A stretch of DNA of 22,961 nt, from positions 1 through 22,961 of the IMG/VR virus record IMGVR_UViG_3300028392_000303; one strand, given 5' to 3'. Source of the DNA: a virus. Below are positions 7,104 through 13,382 of this stretch, one piece after another. The notes below the pieces were generated by a model. It worked only from the letters and a program-made list of their open reading frames with translations. It was not told where the DNA came from and did not search any database. How positions within the stretch are numbered: the stretch's first letter is position 1; each line of letters begins with the position of its first letter. A program made the translations under genes and the position numbers.

Positions 7104-7510
7104 TCTATTTGTGCTCTATTGTTACCAAGTCTTGTTACATTAACATAACCAGCAGTCCGATCTTTAGCTTCCATACCTTCACCTTGAATCATGGAACTAT
7201 ACAAATCTCGAAACCACCGATCAACAATTTGTTCATCTGGATCACCGTCAAATCCGTAACCAGCTTGTTTCAATTGTACTATAAACAGGTCGTTCCAGTC
7301 AAGCTCAAAAAAGCCATTTCTTGGATTGTCTTTATTAACTTTGGTGTCCAATACGCTAACCCAAGGCTCACCTCGAGCAGTAGCACGTTCTTTTGGTGCT
7401 AGTTTAGCAATACGTTCATCTTCTTTAGCCTGAGCAGTTTCTAACTGTGCTTGCTCTTTCTCGGCAAGAAGCTTGTCTATACCAAACATCTTTCTAATAA
7501 ATTGTTTCAT
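7100..7510 (-). CDS. Conserved T4-like phage protein of unknown function, 136 aa
   Basis: The ATG at 7510 (MKQFIRKMFGIDKLLAEKEQ) is preferred: it overlaps the queE stop as TAATG and has GGGGA five bases upstream. A GTG 12 bases earlier is less likely. The N-terminal 50 residues form a charged helix or coiled coil. They are followed by GEPWVSVLDTKVNKDNPRNGFFELDWNDLFIVQLKQAGY and DEQIVDRWFRDL, a signature I remember from many T4-like phages. Function unknown. It sits between queE and the nuclease in a coupled string. Confidence 0.72.
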   Translation of the reverse strand: MKQFIRKMFGIDKLLAEKEQAQLETAQAKEDERIAKLAPKERATARGEPWVSVLDTKVNKDNPRNGFFELDWNDLFIVQLKQAGYGFDGDPDEQIVDRWFRDLYSSMIQGEGMEAKDRTAGYVNVTRLGNNRAQIE

Positions 7511-8364
7511 TAAGTTCCCCACTCATTTTTAAATAGTGGCACTTGTAAACGGTCACTATAACGTAATCCGTGCTTCATAGCCATTATTGCCACATTTTTA
7601 TTATTCAATGCGTAAACACTTTCCACACCGCCCACTGGCATTAGATAAACGTGTCCTTTAAATCCTGCTTTACGATATGCGGCAATGGCACATTCAGCAT
7701 CAGCAAAGTCTTGTTCAGTAGCAATAACAAACTTCAAATACGCTGTGCCGACTTCTTCATATTCACAAACTACTTCTGGAAGAATAGCTTCTTCCCACTT
7801 TTCACCACTACATGGAAGTTTAGCACTTACGCTAAATGTAATTTCTTTATTTTCACACCCATAGGCCCAAAAATTGTCAATCAAATATTGTTTAAATTCT
7901 GATGTAAGTTTTTGAGTGCCGTTAGTTTCAAAAGTGATTTCTTTAAGACCTTGCATCTTAGGGTGACTTAACAAGTCTGGGTAAGCACGTTGCCAGCCCA
8001 ATAACGGTTCTCCACCTGTAATAACCAAGTGTTCATCCTTCCAATGATCCTGTGGAAGAATTTCCATAATACGATCTGCGATTGCTTCGCTAGTAAGCAT
8101 AGGGCTAAGTTCTTTAAAACTAGGATGCCACGATGCGTAGCTATCACACCCTGTGCTAACTAATGGCAAGTCTTCATATTTTGTAAACATGTGAGATACG
8201 CTGGCAATTTCTTCGGCTTCTTCACTCAACATGCCTCGACTCATACCAAATCCAGCACATTTAAAGTTACAACCAAATGTACGTAAGAACACACTTGGTA
8301 CACCCATATAACGTCCTTCTCCTTGGATTGAATAAAATAACTCGGCTATTTTAATTTTTGACAT
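7510..8364 (-). CDS. queE: QueE-like 7-carboxy-7-deazaguanine synthase (radical SAM) with a split cluster motif
   Basis: QueE converts 6-carboxy-tetrahydropterin to 7-carboxy-7-deazaguanine by radical SAM chemistry. The 284-aa protein opens with AELFYSIQGEGRYMGVPSVFLRTFGCN, a QueE hallmark, and has the SAM-binding ITGGEP motif at 115-120. The usual CX3CX2C is changed: C32 and C36 are in place, but C73, in GCDSYASW (equivalent to the usual WCDT), follows a 36-residue insertion. I have seen a similar CxGF-type insertion in other phage QueE proteins, so this looks like a lineage feature rather than damage. It is in the folE transcript. Upstream and downstream genes overlap it. The QueE assignment is strong; activity is unproven. 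Confidence 0.87.
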   Translation of the reverse strand: MSKIKIAELFYSIQGEGRYMGVPSVFLRTFGCNFKCAGFGMSRGMLSEEAEEIASVSHMFTKYEDLPLVSTGCDSYASWHPSFKELSPMLTSEAIADRIMEILPQDHWKDEHLVITGGEPLLGWQRAYPDLLSHPKMQGLKEITFETNGTQKLTSEFKQYLIDNFWAYGCENKEITFSVSAKLPCSGEKWEEAILPEVVCEYEEVGTAYLKFVIATEQDFADAECAIAAYRKAGFKGHVYLMPVGGVESVYALNNKNVAIMAMKHGLRYSDRLQVPLFKNEWGT

Positions 8365-8692
8365 TTTTCTTCCTAAAATCTTCTACATCGTCTATTGCTA
8401 GTTTTAAAGTTTCTGCATAGTTTAAAGCACCTTGAGCTTTCAAACAAACAGTTGCTTGGGTATCAATATATCCTTTGGTAAGCAGAGTCCAGATATGATG
8501 CCATCGTGTTTGAGTCCAAAAGTTAGATCTAGTAGTAGTATAAATTGTTACAGTAACTCCAGTGTCTTCGGCCTCTACCCAAACATTATGGTCGCATTCG
8601 GAACTACCGCATTCGCATGTAACACGATAAACTTTTGAGTCTCCCCAATCGTTGTGTTTTAATATACCTTCTGCTGGCATTTGATAATTCAT
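8351..8692 (-). CDS. Unknown cysteine-containing protein between folE and queE, 113 aa
   Basis: A protein beginning MNYQMPAEGILKHNDWGDSKVYRVTCECGSSECDHNVWVEAE. The CxCxxxxC-x-H cluster (residues ~26-35) could bind zinc or another metal. The remainder has beta strands (VTVTIYTTTRSNFW), an HHIWTLLTKGYI helix and a Lys-rich end. It starts inside an ATGA overlap with the 73-aa gene and overlaps queE by 14 bases, so it is almost certainly co-translated with the deazaguanine genes. It lacks the QueD active-site pattern, so I do not call it QueD. It may simply be a common small phage protein. Confidence 0.65.
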   Translation of the reverse strand: MNYQMPAEGILKHNDWGDSKVYRVTCECGSSECDHNVWVEAEDTGVTVTIYTTTRSNFWTQTRWHHIWTLLTKGYIDTQATVCLKAQGALNYAETLKLAIDDVEDFRKKNVKN

Positions 8693-8910
8693 TCCACGCC
8701 CTCCTCAAACCATTCATCGACCATTTGTTCCGCCTCTTCTTGTGTAAGGGCTGGTACAAAAATACGAGCAGGTTCTCCTGCTGTATGTTGTATACTAAAC
8801 TTAATTACACCATTTAATGGTACATTATTAAATTCTCTTTCTACAACAAATTCTTGTAAATTTTTAGCACGATTGATTAATTGATCAGTTAACTCTTTAG
8901 CAGTGGTCAT
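8689..8910 (-). CDS. Small unknown protein, 73 aa
   Basis: A small acidic protein with an N-terminal helix (TAKELTDQLINRAKNLQEF), a central strand region (NGVIKFSIQHTAGEPARIFVPA) and an acidic C-terminal helix (TQEEAEQMVDEWFEEGVE). No known motif. It overlaps the folE stop (ATGA at 8910-8907) and the next gene (ATGA at 8692-8689), so it is a link in the folE-queE operon. Confidence 0.65.
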   Translation of the reverse strand: MTTAKELTDQLINRAKNLQEFVVEREFNNVPLNGVIKFSIQHTAGEPARIFVPALTQEEAEQMVDEWFEEGVE

Positions 8911-9644
8911 TTTGAGGCATACTCCTGTTGCATTTTAATATTATCAAAGAATTCTTTCTTAGTACCCATGTCGTCTTTGAATGCGCCTTTGAGTACAGTA
9001 GTCTGTGTTAAGCTACTCTTAGCCATAATGCCACGATTTTCACAACAACCGTGAGTTGCTTGAACATAGACTGCTACGTTTTCTGATTCGGTTGCTTTTT
9101 GGATTTCTCTTGCGATGTCGTTACATAATTCTTCTTGAAGTGTGCCACGACGAGCACACCACTGAGCGATGCGAGTATATTTAGAAAGGCCAATAAGTTT
9201 GTTAGCCGCAATAATTCCGATGTATGCCACACCTGATACAGGCTGGTGATGATGACTACACATAGAACGCAGTTCGCTACGTACAACCAACATACCTTCG
9301 TATCTATCTGCCGAATCATTTGGAAAAGCTGTTGCATCTGGTGCTGGATCATATCGACCTCCCATAATTTCGTTGTAATACATTTTAGCTAATCGTTTAG
9401 CTGTACCTCGACTGTTAGGATCGCTTTCACGATCAATGAGCAATCGATCTAATACTACTTCAAACGCTTCAGTGGCTTCTTTAATTAAGATAGCCTTGTC
9501 TTCTTCACTAACATACTCACTGATGTTATCGCCTGCCCAAAAGCGTTTGCCTTCTCGCTTCATTTTAAAGCGGATAGCATCTGCTAGATTAGCTTCTTCA
9601 TAGCCCTTGTCGTCTATGTTATTATAATTTACTGGGTCACTCAA
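8907..9644 (-). CDS. folE: GTP cyclohydrolase I (FolE)
   Basis: FolE converts GTP to 7,8-dihydroneopterin triphosphate, the first step to both folate and 7-deazaguanines. The 245-aa protein has the zinc ligands C129 and H132 in RSMCSHHHQPVSGVAYIGII and C200 in THGCCENRG, with the family segment NKLIGLSKYTRIAQWCARR between them. This pattern is the canonical type I enzyme. The start is a TTG at 9644: GGAG lies about eight bases upstream, and the next in-frame Met (residue 28) would remove part of the conserved N-terminal helix. A promoter sits 40-70 bases upstream. With QueE and a QueD-like protein in the same window, a deazaguanine role is more likely than folate supply. Confidence 0.93.
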   Translation of the reverse strand: MSDPVNYNNIDDKGYEEANLADAIRFKMKREGKRFWAGDNISEYVSEEDKAILIKEATEAFEVVLDRLLIDRESDPNSRGTAKRLAKMYYNEIMGGRYDPAPDATAFPNDSADRYEGMLVVRSELRSMCSHHHQPVSGVAYIGIIAANKLIGLSKYTRIAQWCARRGTLQEELCNDIAREIQKATESENVAVYVQATHGCCENRGIMAKSSLTQTTVLKGAFKDDMGTKKEFFDNIKMQQEYASK

Positions 9645-9685
9645 TTTATTACTCCGATGTTAAGGCAGTGGATTGCCATATGTGT

Positions 9686-9714
9686 ATTATACAATCTTAT
9701 TTAGGTTTATTCAA
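9686..9714 (-). promoter_or_regulatory. Sigma-70-type promoter for the folE-queE transcript
   Basis: TTGAAT (9714-9709, 4 of 6) and a perfect TATAAT (9691-9686) on the minus strand, with a 17-base spacer. The -35 lies inside the end of the upstream small membrane protein gene. The leader to the folE TTG start is about 35 bases. Confidence 0.7.
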
Positions 9715-9912
9715 GATATTTTCTGCTCGAAGTTTGCGACAGCCTTCTTTAACAGCTATTGGATAGTCTGGGCTTATTTCAGATATTGAGCAGTCATATA
9801 CTATTGTATCACCTTTTTTTGGTAGTGATAAAAATATCATTGGTATTACTATTAGAACAGCAACAGCAATCACACCTATTTCTATAGTTTCTCGCTTAAC
9901 AATATTTGACAT
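9697..9912 (-). CDS. Small single-span membrane protein, 71 aa
   Basis: One transmembrane helix (about residues 11-31, IEIGVIAVAVLIVIPMIFLSL) is followed by a short Lys-containing stretch and a conserved-looking tail, YDCSISEISPDYPIAVKEGCRKLRAENI. The tail resembles a small protein seen in many environmental T4-like phages (from memory). The start overlaps the upstream gene by 31 bases. Basic residues near the N-terminus (VKRE) suggest the tail faces outward, but orientation is not certain. Function unknown. Confidence 0.68.
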   Translation of the reverse strand: MSNIVKRETIEIGVIAVAVLIVIPMIFLSLPKKGDTIVYDCSISEISPDYPIAVKEGCRKLRAENILNKPK

Positions 9913-10136
9913 AGGTCAGCATCCCTCTTTGATTTGAAATAAAATTCCATCTTGTCTTCGCTCGGGTGACTAGTAAATTTATCTCCCGGCAATCCAAATA
10001 CTTCTAGAACGTCTATACATGCTTCATTCCACCAATATTTGTTTTGTCCCTTCCACGGAATTGCTACAATATATTGATAGCCATCGTCACGTGCTGGTAT
10101 ACGGCTATCCCAGTTAGCATGTTTTTTTGAGTTCAT
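9882..10136 (-). CDS. Hypothetical protein, 84 aa
   Basis: The ATG at 10136 (MNSKKHANWDSRIPARDDGYQYIVAIPWKGQNKYWWNEACIDVLEVFGLPGDKF) has AAAGGA about six bases upstream, so I prefer it over longer in-frame starts lacking such a site. The protein is soluble and aromatic-rich, with a helical C-terminal end (KSKRDADLCQILLSEKL). No known motif. It overlaps the end of the SGNH gene by 23 bases. Confidence 0.65.
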   Translation of the reverse strand: MNSKKHANWDSRIPARDDGYQYIVAIPWKGQNKYWWNEACIDVLEVFGLPGDKFTSHPSEDKMEFYFKSKRDADLCQILLSEKL

Positions 10137-10695
10137 CTTGAATCCTTTTAAAGACAAATCTGTTACCAACTTCTGTATAATGATTAATAGTACCCCGTTC
10201 ACTGGCCCATAACGTACTAAGATTAATATTATGTTTTTCTATTGCTAGTGAATTAACAATTTCAACATGCGACAAACTAATATATGGAACAGCAATCATA
10301 TCATGAATCTGCTTACGTAACAAATTATAAATGTCAATTTGATATTCTTCGTCGTAATGGTATTTGAAAAAATTCTTTGCTGTGTATAGATTTGTATTAA
10401 ACGGTCGGAAATGCTCAATTAAATCCGTAAGTATTAGATCACAATTTTTATGTAACCCAGATTTATGTATAGGATGATTATTAGTGTGTATCCTACTGGG
10501 ACTAGTATGACTTACTATTACTAGATCAAATTGGTTTATATCAACGCTACAAACTTGTTTATAAATTTTATATTCACCAATACCTGCTTGTGCTAGATTA
10601 GTTACCTGATGTTGTTCGGCAAGTAATCCTACCCAACTTAAATTAGGTGTTGATAATTTAGTAGCAAAACTATCACCGGCAATTAAAATGTTCAT
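10114..10695 (-). CDS. SGNH/GDSL-type hydrolase-like protein
   Basis: A 193-aa protein that opens with MNILIAGDSFA, the block I GDS motif with the presumed nucleophile S9. A block II-like NLAQAGIGEYKIYKQ glycine (about 38-40) follows, then VIVSHTSPSR where block III would lie, and NHYTEVGNRFVFKRI near the C-terminus with H172. The usual Asp three residues before this His is a Thr (T169), so the catalytic dyad may be altered. SGNH enzymes are esterases or deacetylases acting on lipids, sugars or acetylated polymers. Here the substrate is unknown. The gene follows a 49-base gap after the HIT gene, where I see no good promoter. Confidence 0.7.
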   Translation of the reverse strand: MNILIAGDSFATKLSTPNLSWVGLLAEQHQVTNLAQAGIGEYKIYKQVCSVDINQFDLVIVSHTSPSRIHTNNHPIHKSGLHKNCDLILTDLIEHFRPFNTNLYTAKNFFKYHYDEEYQIDIYNLLRKQIHDMIAVPYISLSHVEIVNSLAIEKHNINLSTLWASERGTINHYTEVGNRFVFKRIQDELKKTC

Positions 10696-10744
10696 ATAGT
10701 AACATACACGTAAGGGTAGTAGTTGACTATAAACACAGTCCTAC

Positions 10745-11116
10745 TCATTTTTTGTAATTTCCTTTTTCAGGTATAACATGTCTAACACCGCCACGTGGGT
10801 CTTCCATATCTCCGTTGCGTCTTGGAATCATATGTATGTGCGGATACATCACTGTTTGACCAGCTGCCGCACCGCAGTTTTGTCCAATATTATACCCGTC
10901 CCATTGTTCATTAATAATACCATCATACCCAAATTTATGTGCAGCTTTATAACAGGCAATAATGTTATCAAACTTTTCCTGTGTTGGTACAAACAATAAG
11001 TGCCCATCTGTAACAGCATACGCATCTCTAAAGACCCAAAAGTCTTTAGCTCTGTATTCGATTTCAGTCCATGGTGCTCGACGTTCGTCAAGTGCTTGTT
11101 CTAGATCTGTTTTCAT
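10745..11116 (-). CDS. HIT-family nucleotide hydrolase/transferase
   Basis: A 123-aa histidine-triad protein. The signature region YNIGQNCGAAAGQTVMYPHIHMIPRRNGD matches the HIT pattern N-x-G-x-x-A-G-Q ... H-x-H-x-h-P-R; the first His of the triad is replaced by Tyr and the two others, including the likely catalytic one, are kept. HIT proteins hydrolyse or transfer nucleoside phosphates and phosphoramidates. I chose the ATG at 11116 (MKTDLEQALDERR) because the longer frame needs a GTG with no ribosome site. The N-terminus overlaps the upstream 60-aa gene by 29 bases. A role in nucleotide salvage is inference. Confidence 0.82.
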   Translation of the reverse strand: MKTDLEQALDERRAPWTEIEYRAKDFWVFRDAYAVTDGHLLFVPTQEKFDNIIACYKAAHKFGYDGIINEQWDGYNIGQNCGAAAGQTVMYPHIHMIPRRNGDMEDPRGGVRHVIPEKGNYKK

Positions 11117-11270
11117 TTTCCAAAAATTTAATTTCGTCTTGAATATACTCACGGTACTCAGTTAGTACTCCCAACTTTCTTCCAGAGTCTCCTGTAGCCC
11201 TAAGTTTTTCTAAATCTTGATCTATAACTTTTAGTTTTGCTTTAAGATCGTCTACGGTTAACTCGCTCAT
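11088..11270 (-). CDS. Small coiled-coil protein, 60 aa
   Basis: A short, highly charged helical protein (MSELTVDDLKAKLKVIDQDLEKLRATGDSGRK ... YREYIQDEIKFLENE) that looks like a helical hairpin. It overlaps the upstream membrane protein gene as ATGA (11270-11267) and the downstream HIT gene by 29 bases. No known motif; it may be a small adaptor or oligomerisation protein. Confidence 0.6.
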   Translation of the reverse strand: MSELTVDDLKAKLKVIDQDLEKLRATGDSGRKLGVLTEYREYIQDEIKFLENENRSRTST

Positions 11271-11464
11271 TTGCTAGTTCCAAATCTTAATCCGCTAGCA
11301 CTGCCTAATAGAATTGCAAATGCCGCCCAAGTTTCCCAAGTATATGGGATATGTAGGATAGGAAAGAGTGTATTTAAACTCCATATACCTAACAATGGTC
11401 CAATAGCGATAGCAAATACTATCAAAATAATACCTAAAATAAGTTTAATTAATGCTGATGTCAT
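11267..11464 (-). CDS. Small two-span membrane protein, 65 aa
   Basis: The ATG at 11464 (MTSALIKLILGIILIVFAIAIGPLLGIW) overlaps the phosphoribosyltransferase stop as ATGA and has GGGAGGA nine bases upstream, so it is preferred over a longer frame. Two hydrophobic helices (about 5-30 and 42-58) flank a short loop, SLNTLFPILHIPYTWETW. A protein with a very similar layout (WSLNTLF ... IPYTxETW) occurs in many T4-like phages, in my memory. Function unknown; it probably sits in the inner membrane. Confidence 0.7.
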   Translation of the reverse strand: MTSALIKLILGIILIVFAIAIGPLLGIWSLNTLFPILHIPYTWETWAAFAILLGSASGLRFGTSK

Positions 11465-11952
11465 AACCAATAATCCTCCCAAGGATAAACTAACCAACAA
11501 TCTTCGTCTGCTTTATTAACTTCCCATACTGAGTAGTCTACATCTTCTTTGCTAGACAGGTTGTTCGTGAGTGTAGCAAAGCGTACAGTCTTGTGCCATA
11601 TATCATTGTCCCAGCGTATAGCACTGGGCAATGCTGATTCACGCCAGTCTTGTTTGATCCAGGCAATTGTGCTACCTTGGTCATTGATGTCATCTACTAT
11701 AAGGATATTTTTACCTTCATACGCATCTTCTGCCATGCCGCAGTTGCTGACAGTATCGCCGCCATCACGCAAACTGATATCTAGGCTGTTCATCTTAATG
11801 CCAGTGTACTGACTCAGCAGATTAGCGGGAACAAGACCTCCGCGACCAATACCTACAATGTAATCTGGACGCCAATTATGTACTGACATTTGCCTGGAAA
11901 TTTCCAAGCAGGCACCCTCTACTTGCGACCAAGTATAGTAAATCTTTTTCAT
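11461..11952 (-). CDS. Phosphoribosyltransferase-domain protein (PRTase fold)
   Basis: A 163-aa type I PRTase-like protein. The PRPP-binding motif is ILIVDDINDQGST (residues ~83-95), and the upstream YIVGIGRGGLVPANLLSQYTG loop (~31-51) fits the pyrophosphate-binding region of xanthine/hypoxanthine-type enzymes. Family members join a base to PRPP to form a nucleotide. The C-terminal half is aromatic and acidic (WEVNKADEDCWLVYPWEDYW), as seen in phage versions. The start overlaps the upstream stop as ATGA. The base specificity cannot be read. A salvage role for purines or a modified base is inference, though the neighbouring deazaguanine genes make purine chemistry attractive. Confidence 0.82.
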   Translation of the reverse strand: MKKIYYTWSQVEGACLEISRQMSVHNWRPDYIVGIGRGGLVPANLLSQYTGIKMNSLDISLRDGGDTVSNCGMAEDAYEGKNILIVDDINDQGSTIAWIKQDWRESALPSAIRWDNDIWHKTVRFATLTNNLSSKEDVDYSVWEVNKADEDCWLVYPWEDYWL

Positions 11953-12182
11953 GCTGTTAGTGCTGTAGCCAGAGTTGCCATTTCTTCTTTAGTCATAAAG
12001 AAATTATATACCGCTGTGTCTCGAACTTCGCCATCGAGCCCTAATGTTTGCTGTTCAAAGTCGACACTGAATAATCCTTTAGGCATTAGTACTTCGTGTT
12101 TTTTCAACACCAGACGAAATCCTTCGTGATCTTTAATAACTGTTTCCGTATAGGTATTTCTAATTGATTCATGTAGTTCCAT
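11949..12182 (-). CDS. Hypothetical protein, 77 aa
   Basis: The ATG at 12182 (MELHESIRNTYTETVIKDHEGFRLVLKKHEVLMPKGLFSVDFE) has GGAG six bases upstream. A longer frame would begin at a TTG with no suitable site. The protein looks mainly beta in its first half and ends with a helix (TKEEMATLATALTA). No motif recognised. It overlaps the upstream gene by 14 bases and the phosphoribosyltransferase gene by four (ATGA). Confidence 0.62.
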   Translation of the reverse strand: MELHESIRNTYTETVIKDHEGFRLVLKKHEVLMPKGLFSVDFEQQTLGLDGEVRDTAVYNFFMTKEEMATLATALTA

Positions 12183-12558
12183 TTTCATCTCCTTTAATTG
12201 CTTCAAATGTTCTGTATTTGCCCAATGCTGTAATGTATTCGTTATACAGTTTCTTCAGCTTCGGATGCTTACGTTCTAGTATAACATCTCTTTCAGGAAT
12301 TGCCAAGACTTTTTCAATGGTGTCTAACCGTTCTTCTAAATCTCGTCCGTTGATAACCATATTACCTTTAACTTCTATAGTAGGGGGATTAGTTTGATTA
12401 ATCTTCATTACTGTGTCATACGGATTAGAAGGATTAGCCCAATTAGTTGTACCAGTACCTGTGGTTGTATAAATCTGCCCAGGTTGTCCGGTAGTATGTA
12501 CCGTATTGTTTCCGTATAATACACTAGGCATTTTTACGGTCGTCAAGATATTTGCCAT
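12169..12558 (-). CDS. Probable virion-associated protein, 129 aa
   Basis: The N-terminal ~60 residues are Thr/Gly/Asn-rich (NNTVHTTGQPGQIYTTTGTGTTNWANP), typical of beta-structured phage fibre or decoration segments. The rest is a helical block: MVINGRDLEERLDTIEKVLAIPERDVILERKHPKLKKLYNEYITALGKYRTFEAIKG. I have seen this block (GRDL ... LxxIE ... HPxLKxxYxxY) in many T4-like phage proteins of unknown role. The start at 12558 has GGAT eight bases upstream; a TTG seven codons earlier is less likely. It overlaps the cupin gene by 35 bases. A structural role is inferred from composition only. Confidence 0.62.
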   Translation of the reverse strand: MANILTTVKMPSVLYGNNTVHTTGQPGQIYTTTGTGTTNWANPSNPYDTVMKINQTNPPTIEVKGNMVINGRDLEERLDTIEKVLAIPERDVILERKHPKLKKLYNEYITALGKYRTFEAIKGDENGTT

Positions 12559-13006
12559 TTGGTATCCATTTATTATCAACTAAAAAACCCCATTCTCTTT
12601 TTTGAGGACCTGGCATAAACAATGTCCAAGCAGTTACACTTTCTTTTAATTCAATACGATGATAACTGTTAGGACTACAGATGCGGAAATGCCCAGGACC
12701 TCTCCAATATTTTATTTCGTTAATCTTTTCGCCAAGGGTATTGAACACCGGCACCCATTCATAGTACCCACCTGCTAAAATTAAGGTAGCATACGGCCAT
12801 GGATGATCATGGACATCGTCCGGATCACCTTTTAAAAACTTGTGTAGAAATATATTAAACGGAAACTTTTTTCGATCTTTAAGGAACAAGTAGTACCGTT
12901 CTAAGTATGGCTCGTTGTTCACACGATCCATAATGATAATTTTACGACCACGTTTTTCTAACCATCTAAGGCTTTGCTCTTTGATCTTTTGGAGTATCAT
13001 AGTCAT
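12524..13006 (-). CDS. Cupin-fold protein
   Basis: A 160-aa single-domain cupin-like protein. The first cupin motif is seen in DVHDHPWPYATLILAGGYYEW, with two His positioned as metal ligands. The second is in GHFRICSPNSYHRIEL, with a further His, and is followed by AWTLFMPGPQKREWGF. The N-terminal 50 residues are basic and hydrophobic (LRWLEKRGRKIIIMDR). Related proteins occur in T4-like phages, usually described only as cupins. The reaction is unknown. It is inserted between two genes that share a virion-like character and overlaps both. Confidence 0.72.
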   Translation of the reverse strand: MTMILQKIKEQSLRWLEKRGRKIIIMDRVNNEPYLERYYLFLKDRKKFPFNIFLHKFLKGDPDDVHDHPWPYATLILAGGYYEWVPVFNTLGEKINEIKYWRGPGHFRICSPNSYHRIELKESVTAWTLFMPGPQKREWGFLVDNKWIPNGKYLDDRKNA

Positions 13007-13382
13007 CTTTTACAAGTTTATAAACTGTCTTAAATTTTTCAAACGCTATTGCTAGCCCGGGATACTGTTTACACATCTCCTCAACTCTAGACCAATCTGG
13101 GAATTTGTTAATCCATTCGTCCCCGCCACTCCATATACTTGACATATCAATGCCACTAATAGTATTAATAGTAGAGCCATTAGTAAAACAAACAGACCCG
13201 GTACTAATTGTATTTGGATAACATGGAATACATGGATTAGTATAATATGCTAAACCTGAGGTAGATAATGTTATAGTGCTTAAATCAATAGTATTACTAG
13301 CATAACTATTATCAGTAAAAGTAATAGTGTCTCCACTACTTAATGTTGTTAAGTAATCCGTTTGCGCTAAAGAAGTTGTCAT
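12966..13382 (-). CDS. Probable virion-associated protein, 138 aa
   Basis: About 75 N-terminal residues are Ser/Thr-rich strands (TLSSGDTITFTDNSYASNTIDLSTITLST), with a CIPC pair and a later Cys. They are followed by a short helical domain (DWSRVEEMCKQYPGLAIAFEKFKTVYKLVKDDY). The helical end resembles that of the protein at 12169-12558 and a motif I know from T4-like phages (YPxLxxAxExFKxxYxLV). The start has GGAGG six bases upstream and overlaps the glycosyltransferase gene by 47 bases. Surface fibre, decoration or assembly roles are all possible. Confidence 0.6.
   Translation of the reverse strand: MTTSLAQTDYLTTLSSGDTITFTDNSYASNTIDLSTITLSTSGLAYYTNPCIPCYPNTISTGSVCFTNGSTINTISGIDMSSIWSGGDEWINKFPDWSRVEEMCKQYPGLAIAFEKFKTVYKLVKDDYDTPKDQRAKP

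Noticed and set aside
8351-8692. This gene as QueD because it lies next to queE.
   Set aside because: It has no HxH zinc pair, no Asp-His catalytic pair and no PTPS pattern; the protein at 14708-15103 fits far better.
9074-9352. A second minus-strand frame inside folE with a hydrophobic, membrane-like translation.
   Set aside because: It lies within the conserved folE coding region in another frame and is a shadow of it.
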